Both the position numbers and the translations under genes were made by a program. A DNA stretch of 64,000 bases from the NCBI RefSeq assembly GCF_009728935.1, contig NZ_CP034235.1, forward strand, positions 5,469,501 through 5,533,500, given 5' to 3'. Source of the DNA: Paenibacillus psychroresistens (lineage in GTDB: Bacteria; Bacillota; Bacilli; Paenibacillales; NBRC-103111). The notes below the pieces were generated by a model, which was given only the letters and a program-made list of their open reading frames with translations, was not told the origin of the DNA and searched no databases. Positions 53,652 through 63,160 of this stretch are shown here, piece by piece; the stretch's first letter is position 1, and each line of letters starts with the position of its first letter.

Positions 53652-55799
53652 CTAATTAAGTAATATTCGCATATCAGCTTGATTAAACGAGTTGTCTCGA
53701 TTTAAATCCACTTGTAAAGATGAACTGTGAATCATTTCTACAATGTCCATAATATCTATAATCCCATTACCCGTTAAATCAATATGACTAAAAAAGATCA
53801 ATGGAATTGCTACCTTTTTCATATTGGGAAAACTACCCACTATTTTATAGGCACTACCATTAATGATCAATGAAATTTCCGGTGAGTTTAGTGGGATTGC
53901 ATCCGTTAATTTGACTAGAATGGTATGGCGCGAAGCATCTGTTTCATCGTATTCGACACTTGCAACTTCGAATAAGGAGCCCGCATAAATTTTAAAATCA
54001 GCTTCGGTTAAGTCAAACTCTGTATCCAGCCCAGAGGAAAAATAAAGCGTGAAACTATTTCTAGCATAATTAAGAATCGGGGTAATATCTGCAATAGATG
54101 TAATTGCAGTACCGATCTCATTAGCAGACAACACTAAATCTAAGTATCCGACAATTTGCTTGGTGATATCCACTTCTACTATGGAAACATGATTTCCTGA
54201 TTTGGCGGCCAGTTCAATATCCCCACCCGAAAAAATAATAGGATAATTCGCTGGGAGATTGGCACCTATTTGGGGTATAGTAGCAGCCGCTTCATTTGCA
54301 ATTGATGCATACAAAGTATGACCAGAGGCTATGACTCCATCTACTATTAAGCTCGTCGTCCCTAAGCTGACATTAACGCCTCCAGTTGCTGTAATCTCTA
54401 CGCTCATTCCGCTTGGAAATGGTTCAACAGTTGAGATTAAATCCGTTATTGGAAACTCTACTGGTAGCCCAATTAGATTTCTATCGGTATCTACAGTTCT
54501 TATTTGGATTTTCAAACCTGCTACTGAGTTAAATGGGACTGAATAAATATCAATGTTATGATTAAGAGTTTCTTCAGGAGCAACAGTATTCTGATAAATA
54601 TTTTCAACCGCTGCATTCGTTACTTGAACAGAATAACTCAGATTGATGTCTGCTGAAGATTCGAAATGAATAGTTCCGCTAAGCAAACTTGCACGTGGAT
54701 CGAGATCAGTGAAAGAAAAACCTGTAATCCCTTCGTTGGAAGGAAGCTCTGTTAAAGTTGCTGGAAGAGTGACTGTTAAATCCTCATCTGGGCTATCTCC
54801 TATTGAATTAAATATTTTGTTATAATCCAAATCAATAGCTTGCCCAAGCTGAATTAACGGACTTACACTATCGTATGTTCCTATTATAATCTCTACTGTT
54901 TGATCATTATTTGACCATGTTATCACCCTGCCAAATCCCAGAGGATCGAATGAAGTACCTGCAAGCAAACTAGTTAAATCCCCCACATTCGAAAGCGGTG
55001 TGTTAAAGGTAATTCGAATAGTATCACCCGTGTCGAAGAAAGAAGTGGAATTTGAATTAATCGCCATGACTTCAGAGACTTCAGGTAAAATCAATAATTG
55101 ATTGGTCACCCCATGAATTATCTCAGCTATCGTATAGATTCCGTTTGTAACTTTATTTGAGGCAATAGGTGCATAATGAATAGCCATATTCTTATCTTCA
55201 TAAGCTAATTGGCCACTTAACTGCAAGGTAATTGTATAATCTGTAATTTGTACGTTAGTAACCGTTACTGGATGTGTTACCCCCGATATTGTAAACACTC
55301 CGGGATCATCACCTACAAATAGATAGCCTGACATTTTATGTGTCATATTTAAGACAATTTGATCAGTACGATTTGTCCCCACAAATAGAGCTGTAGGCAC
55401 TGGCGCAAAAGGAACACTCCTTGGACCAAATGCTTCCAATTCTTGATAGGAATTATTACTGATATTTGAATTGGAATGCGAGTATGAAAGCAGTGGTGCA
55501 TCCGTCGCAACAATTGATTGACTCAAGGTTAACCTTACAAGTGTTCCACTGATTGTAACCCCAGATACAAGGGGATTACTTGCTACACCTGTTAGAGTAA
55601 AATCGCCTGGTAAACCAGAAAACGAATTATAAGGGCCTTCATTTAATTCCAATACTATTAATTTAGAAGCTTGAACTTCCGCTTGGATTACAATTGGAGT
55701 TACAGAAACAGAAGCTGCAGCCTTTTCAATATGAAAACCTACTAATGTTAAAACTACCAAAGATGAAAATAACAAAAACTTAGTTAACTTTAAATACAT
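53652..55799 (-). CDS. Secreted repeat protein with dockerin-like C-terminus
   Basis: This is a 715-residue protein from the ATG at 55799, which has GGGGGA eight bases upstream; the in-frame ATG 15 bases earlier overlaps that RBS. After the signal peptide (FLLFSSLVVLTLVGFHIEKA) come beta-rich domains of the kind seen in its neighbours (LEAFGPRSVPFAP, FTISGVTHPVTVTNVQITDY). I do not assign them to a family with confidence. The last ~45 residues are a clear EF-hand pair, DLTGNGIIDIMDIVEMI and DLNRDNSFNQADMRILL, the best dockerin type I match of the four. Confidence 0.8.
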   Translation of the reverse strand: MYLKLTKFLLFSSLVVLTLVGFHIEKAAASVSVTPIVIQAEVQASKLIVLELNEGPYNSFSGLPGDFTLTGVASNPLVSGVTISGTLVRLTLSQSIVATDAPLLSYSHSNSNISNNSYQELEAFGPRSVPFAPVPTALFVGTNRTDQIVLNMTHKMSGYLFVGDDPGVFTISGVTHPVTVTNVQITDYTITLQLSGQLAYEDKNMAIHYAPIASNKVTNGIYTIAEIIHGVTNQLLILPEVSEVMAINSNSTSFFDTGDTIRITFNTPLSNVGDLTSLLAGTSFDPLGFGRVITWSNNDQTVEIIIGTYDSVSPLIQLGQAIDLDYNKIFNSIGDSPDEDLTVTLPATLTELPSNEGITGFSFTDLDPRASLLSGTIHFESSADINLSYSVQVTNAAVENIYQNTVAPEETLNHNIDIYSVPFNSVAGLKIQIRTVDTDRNLIGLPVEFPITDLISTVEPFPSGMSVEITATGGVNVSLGTTSLIVDGVIASGHTLYASIANEAAATIPQIGANLPANYPIIFSGGDIELAAKSGNHVSIVEVDITKQIVGYLDLVLSANEIGTAITSIADITPILNYARNSFTLYFSSGLDTEFDLTEADFKIYAGSLFEVASVEYDETDASRHTILVKLTDAIPLNSPEISLIINGSAYKIVGSFPNMKKVAIPLIFFSHIDLTGNGIIDIMDIVEMIHSSSLQVDLNRDNSFNQADMRILLN

Positions 55800-55930
55800 G
55801 ATACATTCCCCCATTTTTCAATACACATAAGTCCCTAACGTATTGATAATACTAGCATTTACCAAAGAATTCTGTGATTCATATTACAATTTTCGCGGTT
55901 TTTCGCAGAAAATTTACATCATGCAATAAA

Positions 55931-55980
55931 ATAAAAAAAAAGCACCAACCAATACGTAACAATACGTTTGGCGGTGCTTT
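55931..55980 (-). terminator. Terminator of the tail-collar/InlB-repeat gene
   Basis: On the minus strand AAAGCACCGCC pairs with GGTTGGTGCTTT, with an inner AACGTATTG/CGTATTGG stem, followed by TTTTTTTTATTTT. Confidence 0.9.
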
Positions 55981-56002
55981 CAGTTTGGCAGATGCATACA
56001 AA

Positions 56003-59000
56003 TTAATGCTCAATAGTGGAAATCCTTTGTAATAAAATTTGGATATCCTTGTTATCAACTGCATTATCTTGATTTATATCCTTTTGCTGATCGGTGCCTA
56101 CTTTCCATAACAAGACAAGATCGGCAATATCAAAATGGGTATTATTAATTAATACTTGAAGGACCTGTAAACGCGCCAATAGCGAATCCTTCTTTAAGCC
56201 ATTATTCAGATTGACAGCTAATGCTATTGCAGCATTTACAGAGATTTGAGTTTGCTCTAGCTCAGCTACAGAAACGGCAACTTCAGCTTGAGATGGTGAA
56301 CCCCATTTGGCATAAAGAGTTGTAATCCCTGTTATCGTAGTTTGCACAAAATCGTATGGAACAACCAAGTTAATGTCTGCATACCAGCCAACGAAAGAAT
56401 AACCTGTTTTTATGATTTCACCTGGTACTGAAACTTTGGAGTTATATTCCACATTCTGTTCATTGGCTGCAGATCCTCCATTACTATTAAAGATAACCGT
56501 ATACTTGTTAATCGTCCATTTTGCATTTAAAGTAACATCATTCGTGATCGGCGACTCAAAGTTATTTGGTTGAGTTGTCCCACTATCCGTGAACCAGCCT
56601 TCAAAAGTATATCCTGTTTTTGTTGGTGGTGTAATGGGTTCCGTTGCAGTCAAATTGTAATCCACGCTTTCACTGGTTACTGGGGATCCTCCATTACTAT
56701 TAAAGCTTATCGTATATTTATTAATCGTCCATTTTGCAAAGAGAGTTTTGCTGTCCGTTATCAAGGTTCCAAAGTTATTGGGTTGAGTTGTCCCTATATC
56801 CGTGAACCAGCCTCCAAAGGTGTAGCCTGTTTTTGTTGGTGGGGTAACAGGCTCCGTTGCAGTCAAATTGTAATCCACACTCTGACTGGTTACTGGGGTT
56901 CCTCCATTACTGTTATAGCTAATCAAATACGTTTTAATTGTCCATTTTGCATAAATAGTTGTATTGCCAGTGATTGGTGCACCAAAGTTATTAAATTGAG
57001 TTGTACCACTATCCGTGAACCAGCCTTCAAAAGTATAACCTGTTTTTATTGGCGGTGTAATGGGTTCCGTTGCAGTCAAATTGTAATCCACGCTCTGACT
57101 GGTAACTGGGGATCCTCCATCACTTTTAAAACTAATCGTATATGTGTTAATCGTCCATTTTGCATAGAGAGTTTTGCTGCCTATAATCAACGCCCCAAAA
57201 TTATTTAGTTGAGTTGTACCACTATCCGAGTACCAGCCTCCAAAACTATAGCCTGTTTTCGTTGGCGGGGTAATGGGTTCCGTTGCAGTCGAATTGTAAT
57301 CCACACTCTGACTGGTTACTGGAGTTCCTCCATCACTATTAAAACTAACCGTATACGTGTTAATCGTCCATTTTGCATAAAGGGTTTTACTGTCCGATAT
57401 CTGTGCTCCAAAATTATTTAGTTGGGTTGTCCCAATATCCGTAAACCAGCCTCCAAAACTGTAGCCAGTCTTTGTTGGAACAGTTGGTACAGAAGCAGTT
57501 CCGTTATAGTTCACGCTCTGACTGGTAACTGGGGATCCTCCATCACTATTAAAACTAACCGTATATGTGTTAATCGTCCATTTTGCATAGAGAGTTTTGC
57601 TGCCTATAATCAACGCCCCAAAATTATTTAGTTGAGTTGTACCACTATCCGAGTACCAGCCTCCAAAACTATAGCCTGTTTTCGTTGGCGGGGTAATGGG
57701 TTCCGTTGCAGTCGAATTGTAATCCACACTCTGACTGGTTACTGGAGTTCCTCCATCACTATTAAAACTAACCGTATACGTGTTAATCGTCCATTTTGCA
57801 TAAAGGGTTTTACTGTCCGATATCTGTGCTCCAAAATTATTTAGTTGGGTTGTCCCAATATCCGTAAACCAGCCTCCAAAACTGTAGCCAGTCTTTGTTG
57901 GAACAGTTGGTACAGAAGCAGTTCCGTTATAGTTCACGCTCTGACTGGTAACTGGGGATCCTCCATCACTATTAAAACTAACCGTATACGTGTTAATCGT
58001 CCATTTTGCATAGAGAGTTTTGCTGCCTGTAATCAACGCCTCAAAATTGTTTAGTTGAGTTGTCCCGCTATCCGAGTACCAGCCTCCAAAAGTGTACCCT
58101 GTTTTTGTTGGAGGGGTAATGGGTTCCGTTGCAGTCGAATTGTAATCCACACTCTGACTAGTTACTGGAGTTCCTCCATCACTATTAAAACTAACCGTAA
58201 ACGTGTTAATCGTCCATTTTGCATAAAGGGTTTTACTGCCAGTGATTGGTGCTCCAAAGTTATTTAGTTGAGTTGTCCCAATATCCGAGTACCAGCCTCC
58301 AAAAGTGTACCCTGTTTTTGTTGGAACAGTTGGCGCTGAAGCAGTTCCATTATAGCCCACACTCTGACTGGTTACTGCTGTACCCCCATTACTATCAAAT
58401 ACAACCGTACTTGGTGGGATTGCAATTGTGAAATGTCGAGTCACACTGTTGCCAGCAGCATCCGTTACAGTTAATGCGTGAGCGCCTTGTACATTCACAG
58501 TACTGCCACTCACAAAAACCACACCGTCCAAAGTAGCCGTTCCTTCGTTAAAAGTAATTGTTTTAACTGTTGTGGCAACTTCCCCTTCCGTCACACCACT
58601 TATAATAGGATTAGTTTTATCTATAGTGAAATAAATAGTCGAAGTTAAGCCGAAAAATGGTGTAAAAATAATAGTATGAAATCCTTCAGTGATGACACTA
58701 TTTCCACTCGAAAACGATACATTATCCAACAGCGCTGTTCCATATGCAAAGTTTATTGTGCGGTCATAGTTATATACCCCCCCAGCCGTTACGCCAGTAA
58801 AAGTAGATACGGGACGTGTTAAGATAACCGTTGTTATAACATAGCCTTCGTTATTATAGGCTCTGTAAGTAAAGCTATCTTGACCGACGTAACCTACTTC
58901 AGGCGTATAACTGAATGAACCATCCGTATTTAAGATCAATGATCCATGACTGGGAGCACTCTGTAGAATTGCTAGATTAGCACCACCGCTATCATTTGCT

Positions 59001-59950
59001 AACACACCTAAGCTAGAGACTACATTCATTATACTGTTCGTGCTAAGAGTATAATTATCATCACTAGGGTATGGTAGAGATATGTTATTTGTCATACTTG
59101 GATATACACCCGCTAGCATAATCCGATACATTTTGGGATAAATGGATGTATTGCTGTATCGAGCAGGATTTGAAGCACTTAAATTTGGTAGACCAAAGTT
59201 TGAAGATCCATTACCTCCGAATTTAATACCGAACAAAGAAAATATAGCAGCATTCGGATTAATAGGAAGAACCTGGCCTTCAGCAAAATTCACAAGATTA
59301 CCTTGGGCATAACTATAAGGAAGCATTAATATTTCTCCAACAAATTCAGACCCTGTCCCATTGTTGGGATAAACCCCAGCAGTAGCAATATAGTAATTCA
59401 CACCTGTTTTAATAGGATCCAATAATGGGAGGTTGAAATCACTCTGAGGGTCTCCTCCAAATGTATTCCCAAACAAGATAAAGAGTACTGCATTCTGTGA
59501 GATGTTTAATGCTTGGCCGTTAGCAGGCACCCAATTTTCAGGTGTAAAATTATACGGAAACAATCTAGCTTCACCTAATATTGCATTCCCAGATGGGCTA
59601 GAGGATGAGGGAATATCGCCAGCTAAAGCTATATAATACCCAACACCTCCATTGGGTTCAGTTCCCCTCAAATCCGGAACAGCGAATGTAGTAGTTCCAT
59701 TCCCTCCGAACCTATCCCCGACTAATGAAAATAGTGATGCGTATGTACTTACAGATAAGGTTTGGCCTGCGCAATAAACCCAATTATCTGGAACTCTTCC
59801 ATATGGAAACAACTTAATTTCACCAACGTAAGGATAGGAAGCACCAGCATGTACTTGTTTAGGCAACGTCAACCCGCCAAATAACAGTGCCAAGGTAAGT
59901 ATTATTGCAATAAACGGTTTAATTTTAAATTTAGTAATAGATAGACTCAT
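56003..59950 (-). CDS. Secreted tail-collar / InlB-repeat protein with dockerin-like end
   Basis: This 1315-residue protein has a signal peptide (FIAIILTLALLFGGLTLPKQ). Residues ~35-280 hold three phage tail-collar (microcystin-dependent protein) domains (GEIKLFPYGRVPDNWVYCAG...FAVPDLRG, then two variants), here in a bacterial surface setting. A cadherin-like segment and two HYR-like segments follow. Residues ~515-1220 are ten InlB B-type repeats of ~70 residues (TVSFNSDGGTPVTSQSVDYN...TLYAKWTIN). The last ~45 residues are an EF-hand pair (FDIADLVLLW and DINQDNAVDNKDIQILL). InlB repeats act as stalks in surface adhesins. ATG start with GAGGA upstream. Confidence 0.88.
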   Translation of the reverse strand: MSLSITKFKIKPFIAIILTLALLFGGLTLPKQVHAGASYPYVGEIKLFPYGRVPDNWVYCAGQTLSVSTYASLFSLVGDRFGGNGTTTFAVPDLRGTEPNGGVGYYIALAGDIPSSSSPSGNAILGEARLFPYNFTPENWVPANGQALNISQNAVLFILFGNTFGGDPQSDFNLPLLDPIKTGVNYYIATAGVYPNNGTGSEFVGEILMLPYSYAQGNLVNFAEGQVLPINPNAAIFSLFGIKFGGNGSSNFGLPNLSASNPARYSNTSIYPKMYRIMLAGVYPSMTNNISLPYPSDDNYTLSTNSIMNVVSSLGVLANDSGGANLAILQSAPSHGSLILNTDGSFSYTPEVGYVGQDSFTYRAYNNEGYVITTVILTRPVSTFTGVTAGGVYNYDRTINFAYGTALLDNVSFSSGNSVITEGFHTIIFTPFFGLTSTIYFTIDKTNPIISGVTEGEVATTVKTITFNEGTATLDGVVFVSGSTVNVQGAHALTVTDAAGNSVTRHFTIAIPPSTVVFDSNGGTAVTSQSVGYNGTASAPTVPTKTGYTFGGWYSDIGTTQLNNFGAPITGSKTLYAKWTINTFTVSFNSDGGTPVTSQSVDYNSTATEPITPPTKTGYTFGGWYSDSGTTQLNNFEALITGSKTLYAKWTINTYTVSFNSDGGSPVTSQSVNYNGTASVPTVPTKTGYSFGGWFTDIGTTQLNNFGAQISDSKTLYAKWTINTYTVSFNSDGGTPVTSQSVDYNSTATEPITPPTKTGYSFGGWYSDSGTTQLNNFGALIIGSKTLYAKWTINTYTVSFNSDGGSPVTSQSVNYNGTASVPTVPTKTGYSFGGWFTDIGTTQLNNFGAQISDSKTLYAKWTINTYTVSFNSDGGTPVTSQSVDYNSTATEPITPPTKTGYSFGGWYSDSGTTQLNNFGALIIGSKTLYAKWTINTYTISFKSDGGSPVTSQSVDYNLTATEPITPPIKTGYTFEGWFTDSGTTQFNNFGAPITGNTTIYAKWTIKTYLISYNSNGGTPVTSQSVDYNLTATEPVTPPTKTGYTFGGWFTDIGTTQPNNFGTLITDSKTLFAKWTINKYTISFNSNGGSPVTSESVDYNLTATEPITPPTKTGYTFEGWFTDSGTTQPNNFESPITNDVTLNAKWTINKYTVIFNSNGGSAANEQNVEYNSKVSVPGEIIKTGYSFVGWYADINLVVPYDFVQTTITGITTLYAKWGSPSQAEVAVSVAELEQTQISVNAAIALAVNLNNGLKKDSLLARLQVLQVLINNTHFDIADLVLLWKVGTDQQKDINQDNAVDNKDIQILLQRISTIEH
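56500..58400 (-). repeat. Array of ~210-bp repeats encoding InlB-type repeats
   Basis: Nine to ten units of 210 or 213 bp alternate between two types, one with PTVPTKTGY and one with PITPPTKTGY linkers. A pair of units at 57209-57631 is almost exactly repeated at 57632-58054 (423-bp period), so the array has grown recently by duplication of a two-unit block. Reverse-strand open frames in this array are shadows of the repeat. Confidence 0.85.
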
Positions 59951-60100
59951 CTTTAAACTTCCTCACATTAAAGATTTAATTTTCTAGATACAGATTTTAA
60001 TATTATACTAAATTTCGCTAAAAAATGCAGTACTTATGCGGGAATTATTCACTTATTAATTAATTATCAGCTGTTAACAATACGCAAAAAAGCATCATTA

Positions 60101-60120
60101 AAAACGTATTAATACGTTTT
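60101..60120 (-). terminator. Palindrome after the interrupted surface-protein gene
   Basis: AAAACGTATT/AATACGTTTT is a perfect 20-bp palindrome directly after the stop codon at 60121-60123. T-runs follow on the minus strand, so it is a probable terminator. Confidence 0.6.
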
Positions 60121-60260
60121 CTAGCGCTTATCCAACCTACGACTTATTAAATTAAACGACCCATTGGTACTATAGACGTAAGCGTAAAATACTCCCCACC
60201 TAAAAATATGAATTTTTCTATGAGATAATCTTCCTCAGATTTAATGAAGGAGGTTCTCTT

Positions 60261-60587
60261 ATGGATAGCAATCAACGAACTCAGGATTGGATAACAAGAA
60301 TAGCAGACTTTAAATCCAGTGGACTTACAATGTCAGCATGGTGCAAAACGCATACGCAAAGTATGCATCAATTGAAGTACTGGCTCAAGAAAATGAATAT
60401 TTCCGTACGTCCAAGCTCCTCATCTTCTTCCACGCAATGGCTGCCGGTTACTCTCGCTAGCAACAAACAAAAAGTAGATATAACGGGCAACCTCGTTGTT
60501 CGAGTTGGCTCTGCAAGTATTGAGGTTCCAGCAGACTTTAACGCCAATCTACTTCGTGACCTTGTACGCACATTAACTTCATGCTAA
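60261..60587 (+). CDS. tnpA: IS66 accessory protein TnpA (copy C)
   Basis: This 108-residue protein is identical to the tnpA products of copies A and B, with GGAGG upstream of the ATG. It has the HTH-like N-terminus of IS66 Orf1 proteins. Confidence 0.95.
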   Translation: MDSNQRTQDWITRIADFKSSGLTMSAWCKTHTQSMHQLKYWLKKMNISVRPSSSSSSTQWLPVTLASNKQKVDITGNLVVRVGSASIEVPADFNANLLRDLVRTLTSC

Positions 60588-60934
60588 ATGCTTCGAGCAT
60601 CGAACGTGTTTACCTCGCTTGCGGCAATACAGATCTGCGCAAATCGATTGATGGACTCACCGTGCTGGTTAAAGAAGGCTTTGAGTTGGATCCCTTCTCA
60701 TCCAGCCTCTTCGTATTCTGTAATCGCAATCGAGACAAACTCAAAATTTTGCATTGGGATCACAATGGCTTTTGGCTCTATTATCGTCGGCTGGAACGCG
60801 GTACATTTCGTTGGCCTTCTTCGAATACAACTCCTTTAGTCGTCGGTTACCGTGAATTGCGCTGGCTTTTGGATGGACTTTCACTTGAGCAACAGCAAGC
60901 GCATCCTTCCGTTACCGAACGCACCGTGATCTAA
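60581..60934 (+). CDS. tnpB: IS66 accessory protein TnpB (copy C)
   Basis: This 117-residue IS66 Orf2 protein is identical to the other complete copies, and its start overlaps the tnpA stop. Confidence 0.96.
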   Translation: MLNASSIERVYLACGNTDLRKSIDGLTVLVKEGFELDPFSSSLFVFCNRNRDKLKILHWDHNGFWLYYRRLERGTFRWPSSNTTPLVVGYRELRWLLDGLSLEQQQAHPSVTERTVI

Positions 60935-61011
60935 CTTCAAGGAACAGGAAGTTCGAGATTTTGACAAAATTGTTGAAAGGAAAACGGTGAGCTAGGTCGA
61001 AAAAGTTAGAT

Positions 61012-62595
61012 ATGGAAACCACAACGGATACGTCCCACCCTACAATAGAAGAGTTACAACAACAAAATATAAAACTGGCCAAACAAAACGCCGAACTGTC
61101 TGCGAAGCTGGCTTGGTTCGAGGAGCAATTCCGTCTCAGCCAGAAGAAACAATTCGGTGCATCAAGTGAACGAACGCATCCGGATCAATTGGATCTCTTT
61201 AACGAAGCCGAGTCGGATGCCAATCCCGCTGCAGAAGAACCAACGTTGGAATCCGTTACCTACAGCCGCAAGAAACAAAGCGGACAACGAGAGGCCATGG
61301 TTGAGAATTTACCTGTAGAGACGATCGAGTACCGCTTGTCCGAAGAAGAACAAACTTGTTCATGCTGCGGTGGAAACTTGCATGAAATGAGCACTGAAAC
61401 GCGCCAAGAACTGAAGCTTATTCCTGCTGAAATTAAGCTCGTGAAGCATGTGCGTTTCGTTTATGCTTGCCGTCGCTGTGAGGTCGAGGCGACCACGACA
61501 CCTGTGGTTACAGCACCGATGCCACGTCCGGTTTATCCGGGAAGCCTAGTCTCTTCCTCGATGATGGCTTACATCATGAGCCAAAAATATGTAGAAAGCA
61601 TGCCCCTTTACCGTCAGGAGCAGCAGTTTGCACGACTTGGCGTAGCCTTGTCCCGTCAGACGTTAGCCAATTGGATGATCCATGGTGCAGATACTTGGTT
61701 GCGATTGCTGGTTGAACGCATGCACGAGCATCTGCTTCAAAAGGACATTCTACATGCAGATGAGACGACCTTGCAGGTGCTGCGAGAACCAGGTCGATCT
61801 GCAGAGAGCCAGTCTTATCTTTGGCTTTATCGTACCGGGCGCGAAGGTCCGCCTATCATTATCTATGAGTACCAGCCAACACGAGCAGGGGAACACCCGC
61901 GCAAGTTTTTAACGGGTTTCAAAGGTTACCTGCATGTTGACGGTTACTCGGGATACCACAAGATAATGAATGTGACCTTAGTCGGTTGCTGGGCTCACGC
62001 CCGTCGCAAATTTGATGAGGCCCTGCAGGCATTACCGGATCCTAAACGATCCACTCCTGTAACTGCCAGTGAAGGTTTAGATTTCTGCAACCGTCTCTTC
62101 GCTATTGAGCGAGAGATTAAGGATTCTACACCTGAAGAGCGTACAACCATTCGAATGGCGCGTAGTCGCCCGATTCTGGATGCTTTTTCAGCATGGCTTC
62201 GTACACAGCGATCTCGCGTTTTACCCAAGAGTAAACTCGGGGAGGCAATTATTTATTGCCAAAACCAATGGGAGAAGCTCGAGACTTTCATGAATGACGG
62301 TCGCTTAGAGATCGATAACAACCGAAGCGAACGCTCGATTAAGCCCTTTGTCATCGGTCGAAAAAACTGGATGTTCAGCAATACGCCTCGCGGTGCAAAG
62401 GCAAGTGCCATGATCTATAGTATGATCGAAACGGCTAAAGAGAATGGATTAAATCCAATGATCTACCTGACTTATCTATTTGAGAAACTCCCCAATTTAG
62501 AAGACCCAAAAGACACGAAAGCTTTAGATATGCTATTGCCCTGGTCACAGACTTTGCCTCTGACCTGTCGTGTATTCAATAAGAAAACCACTTAG
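61012..62595 (+). CDS. tnpC: IS66 transposase TnpC (copy C)
   Basis: This 527-residue DDE transposase is identical in sequence to that of copy A, including CSCCGG at the zinc motif. The catalytic motifs HADETTLQ, HVDGYSGYH and IDNNRSERS are intact. Confidence 0.97.
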   Translation: METTTDTSHPTIEELQQQNIKLAKQNAELSAKLAWFEEQFRLSQKKQFGASSERTHPDQLDLFNEAESDANPAAEEPTLESVTYSRKKQSGQREAMVENLPVETIEYRLSEEEQTCSCCGGNLHEMSTETRQELKLIPAEIKLVKHVRFVYACRRCEVEATTTPVVTAPMPRPVYPGSLVSSSMMAYIMSQKYVESMPLYRQEQQFARLGVALSRQTLANWMIHGADTWLRLLVERMHEHLLQKDILHADETTLQVLREPGRSAESQSYLWLYRTGREGPPIIIYEYQPTRAGEHPRKFLTGFKGYLHVDGYSGYHKIMNVTLVGCWAHARRKFDEALQALPDPKRSTPVTASEGLDFCNRLFAIEREIKDSTPEERTTIRMARSRPILDAFSAWLRTQRSRVLPKSKLGEAIIYCQNQWEKLETFMNDGRLEIDNNRSERSIKPFVIGRKNWMFSNTPRGAKASAMIYSMIETAKENGLNPMIYLTYLFEKLPNLEDPKDTKALDMLLPWSQTLPLTCRVFNKKTT

Positions 62596-63095
62596 TCCCC
62601 GTCCTTTGTACTTGTGCAAGGTGGGGGCTGTTTTACGCTTACCTATAGACCCAATTAAACTCAGCAGCTCTATCACATCAGAAGGACCAAAAGTACTATA
62701 GTTAGCTATTGCGGATTTTGTCGCTGCTGGTAAGGTTATTTTATTAGCGCCACTCGCTGTTAAAGAAAGGGTGTAGAAATTAGTTGAGGTTACAATTGTC
62801 CCGAGAACGAGATCAATCGCAGAAACTCCATCTTCATCCCAGTAAAGTGTATGGATAGCCGTAATCTGTATAACTAAAGCTTGTCCTCTAGCAGTCAATT
62901 GAAAATCAGCAGTAGATAAAGCTTGATTAAATGACCTGCATTTTAACCAACATTACGCATATCTGAACAAGATGAAGGGGTTACATTAGCTAGAGATTCA
63001 TTGGAGGAAAAATTTGTGAGGGAAAGTAGTAGTATTGAGCTATATGTTTAATTTAAGCATTATATTCCATAAGAATCATTATCAATTTCAAGATA

Positions 63096-63133
63096 ATAGA
63101 AAAAGCTTAGCCCGTATTAAAGGCTAAGCTTCT
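63096..63133 (-). terminator. Terminator of the gene at the right edge
   Basis: On the minus strand AAGCTTAGCC and GGCTAAGCTT form a perfect 10-bp stem followed by TTTCTATT, 28 bp past the stop at 63161. Confidence 0.85.
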
Positions 63134-63160
63134 ACTATGTCTAATTATCAAAAGTGTTAA

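Larger units (their letters stand above)
60178..62642 (+). mobile_element. IS66-family insertion sequence, copy C, complete
   Basis: This copy is 2465 bp with the same terminal repeats as copies A and B and an exact 8-bp target duplication CTATAGAC at 60170-60177 and 62643-62650. It lies in direct orientation with copies B and D. Confidence 0.97.
60121..62955 (-). pseudogene. 3' part of a secreted-protein gene, split by IS66 copy C
   Basis: The frame runs from about 62955 (FNQALSTADFQLTARGQALV...) to the IS at 62651. After removal of the IS and one copy of the duplication CTATAGAC it continues as IGSIGTNGSFNLISRRLDKR to a TAG at 60121-60123. No start codon with an RBS precedes it, and the region 62956-63095 upstream contains only frames with stops. 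The gene was probably already truncated at its 5' end before the IS arrived. Domain identity is unknown; composition (LTASGANKITLPAATKSA) resembles the surface proteins around it. Confidence 0.65.

Noticed and set aside
56570..58431. Long open frames on the plus strand across the InlB repeats
   Set aside because: They repeat with the 210-bp period of the real minus-strand gene, have no RBS and translate to low-quality Cys/Arg-rich sequence. They are shadows.
62545..62650. Continuation of the 62898 reading frame into the IS as a 117-aa protein
   Set aside because: The last ~35 codons come from the IS66 right end. The true continuation lies beyond the IS at 60169-60121, as the target duplication shows.
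62945..63052. Short plus-strand open frame (ISEQDEGVTLARDSLEEKF...) near the right edge
   Set aside because: It has no start codon or RBS, a competing frame of similar quality overlaps it, and it ends at a stop without a terminator. It is at most a remnant.
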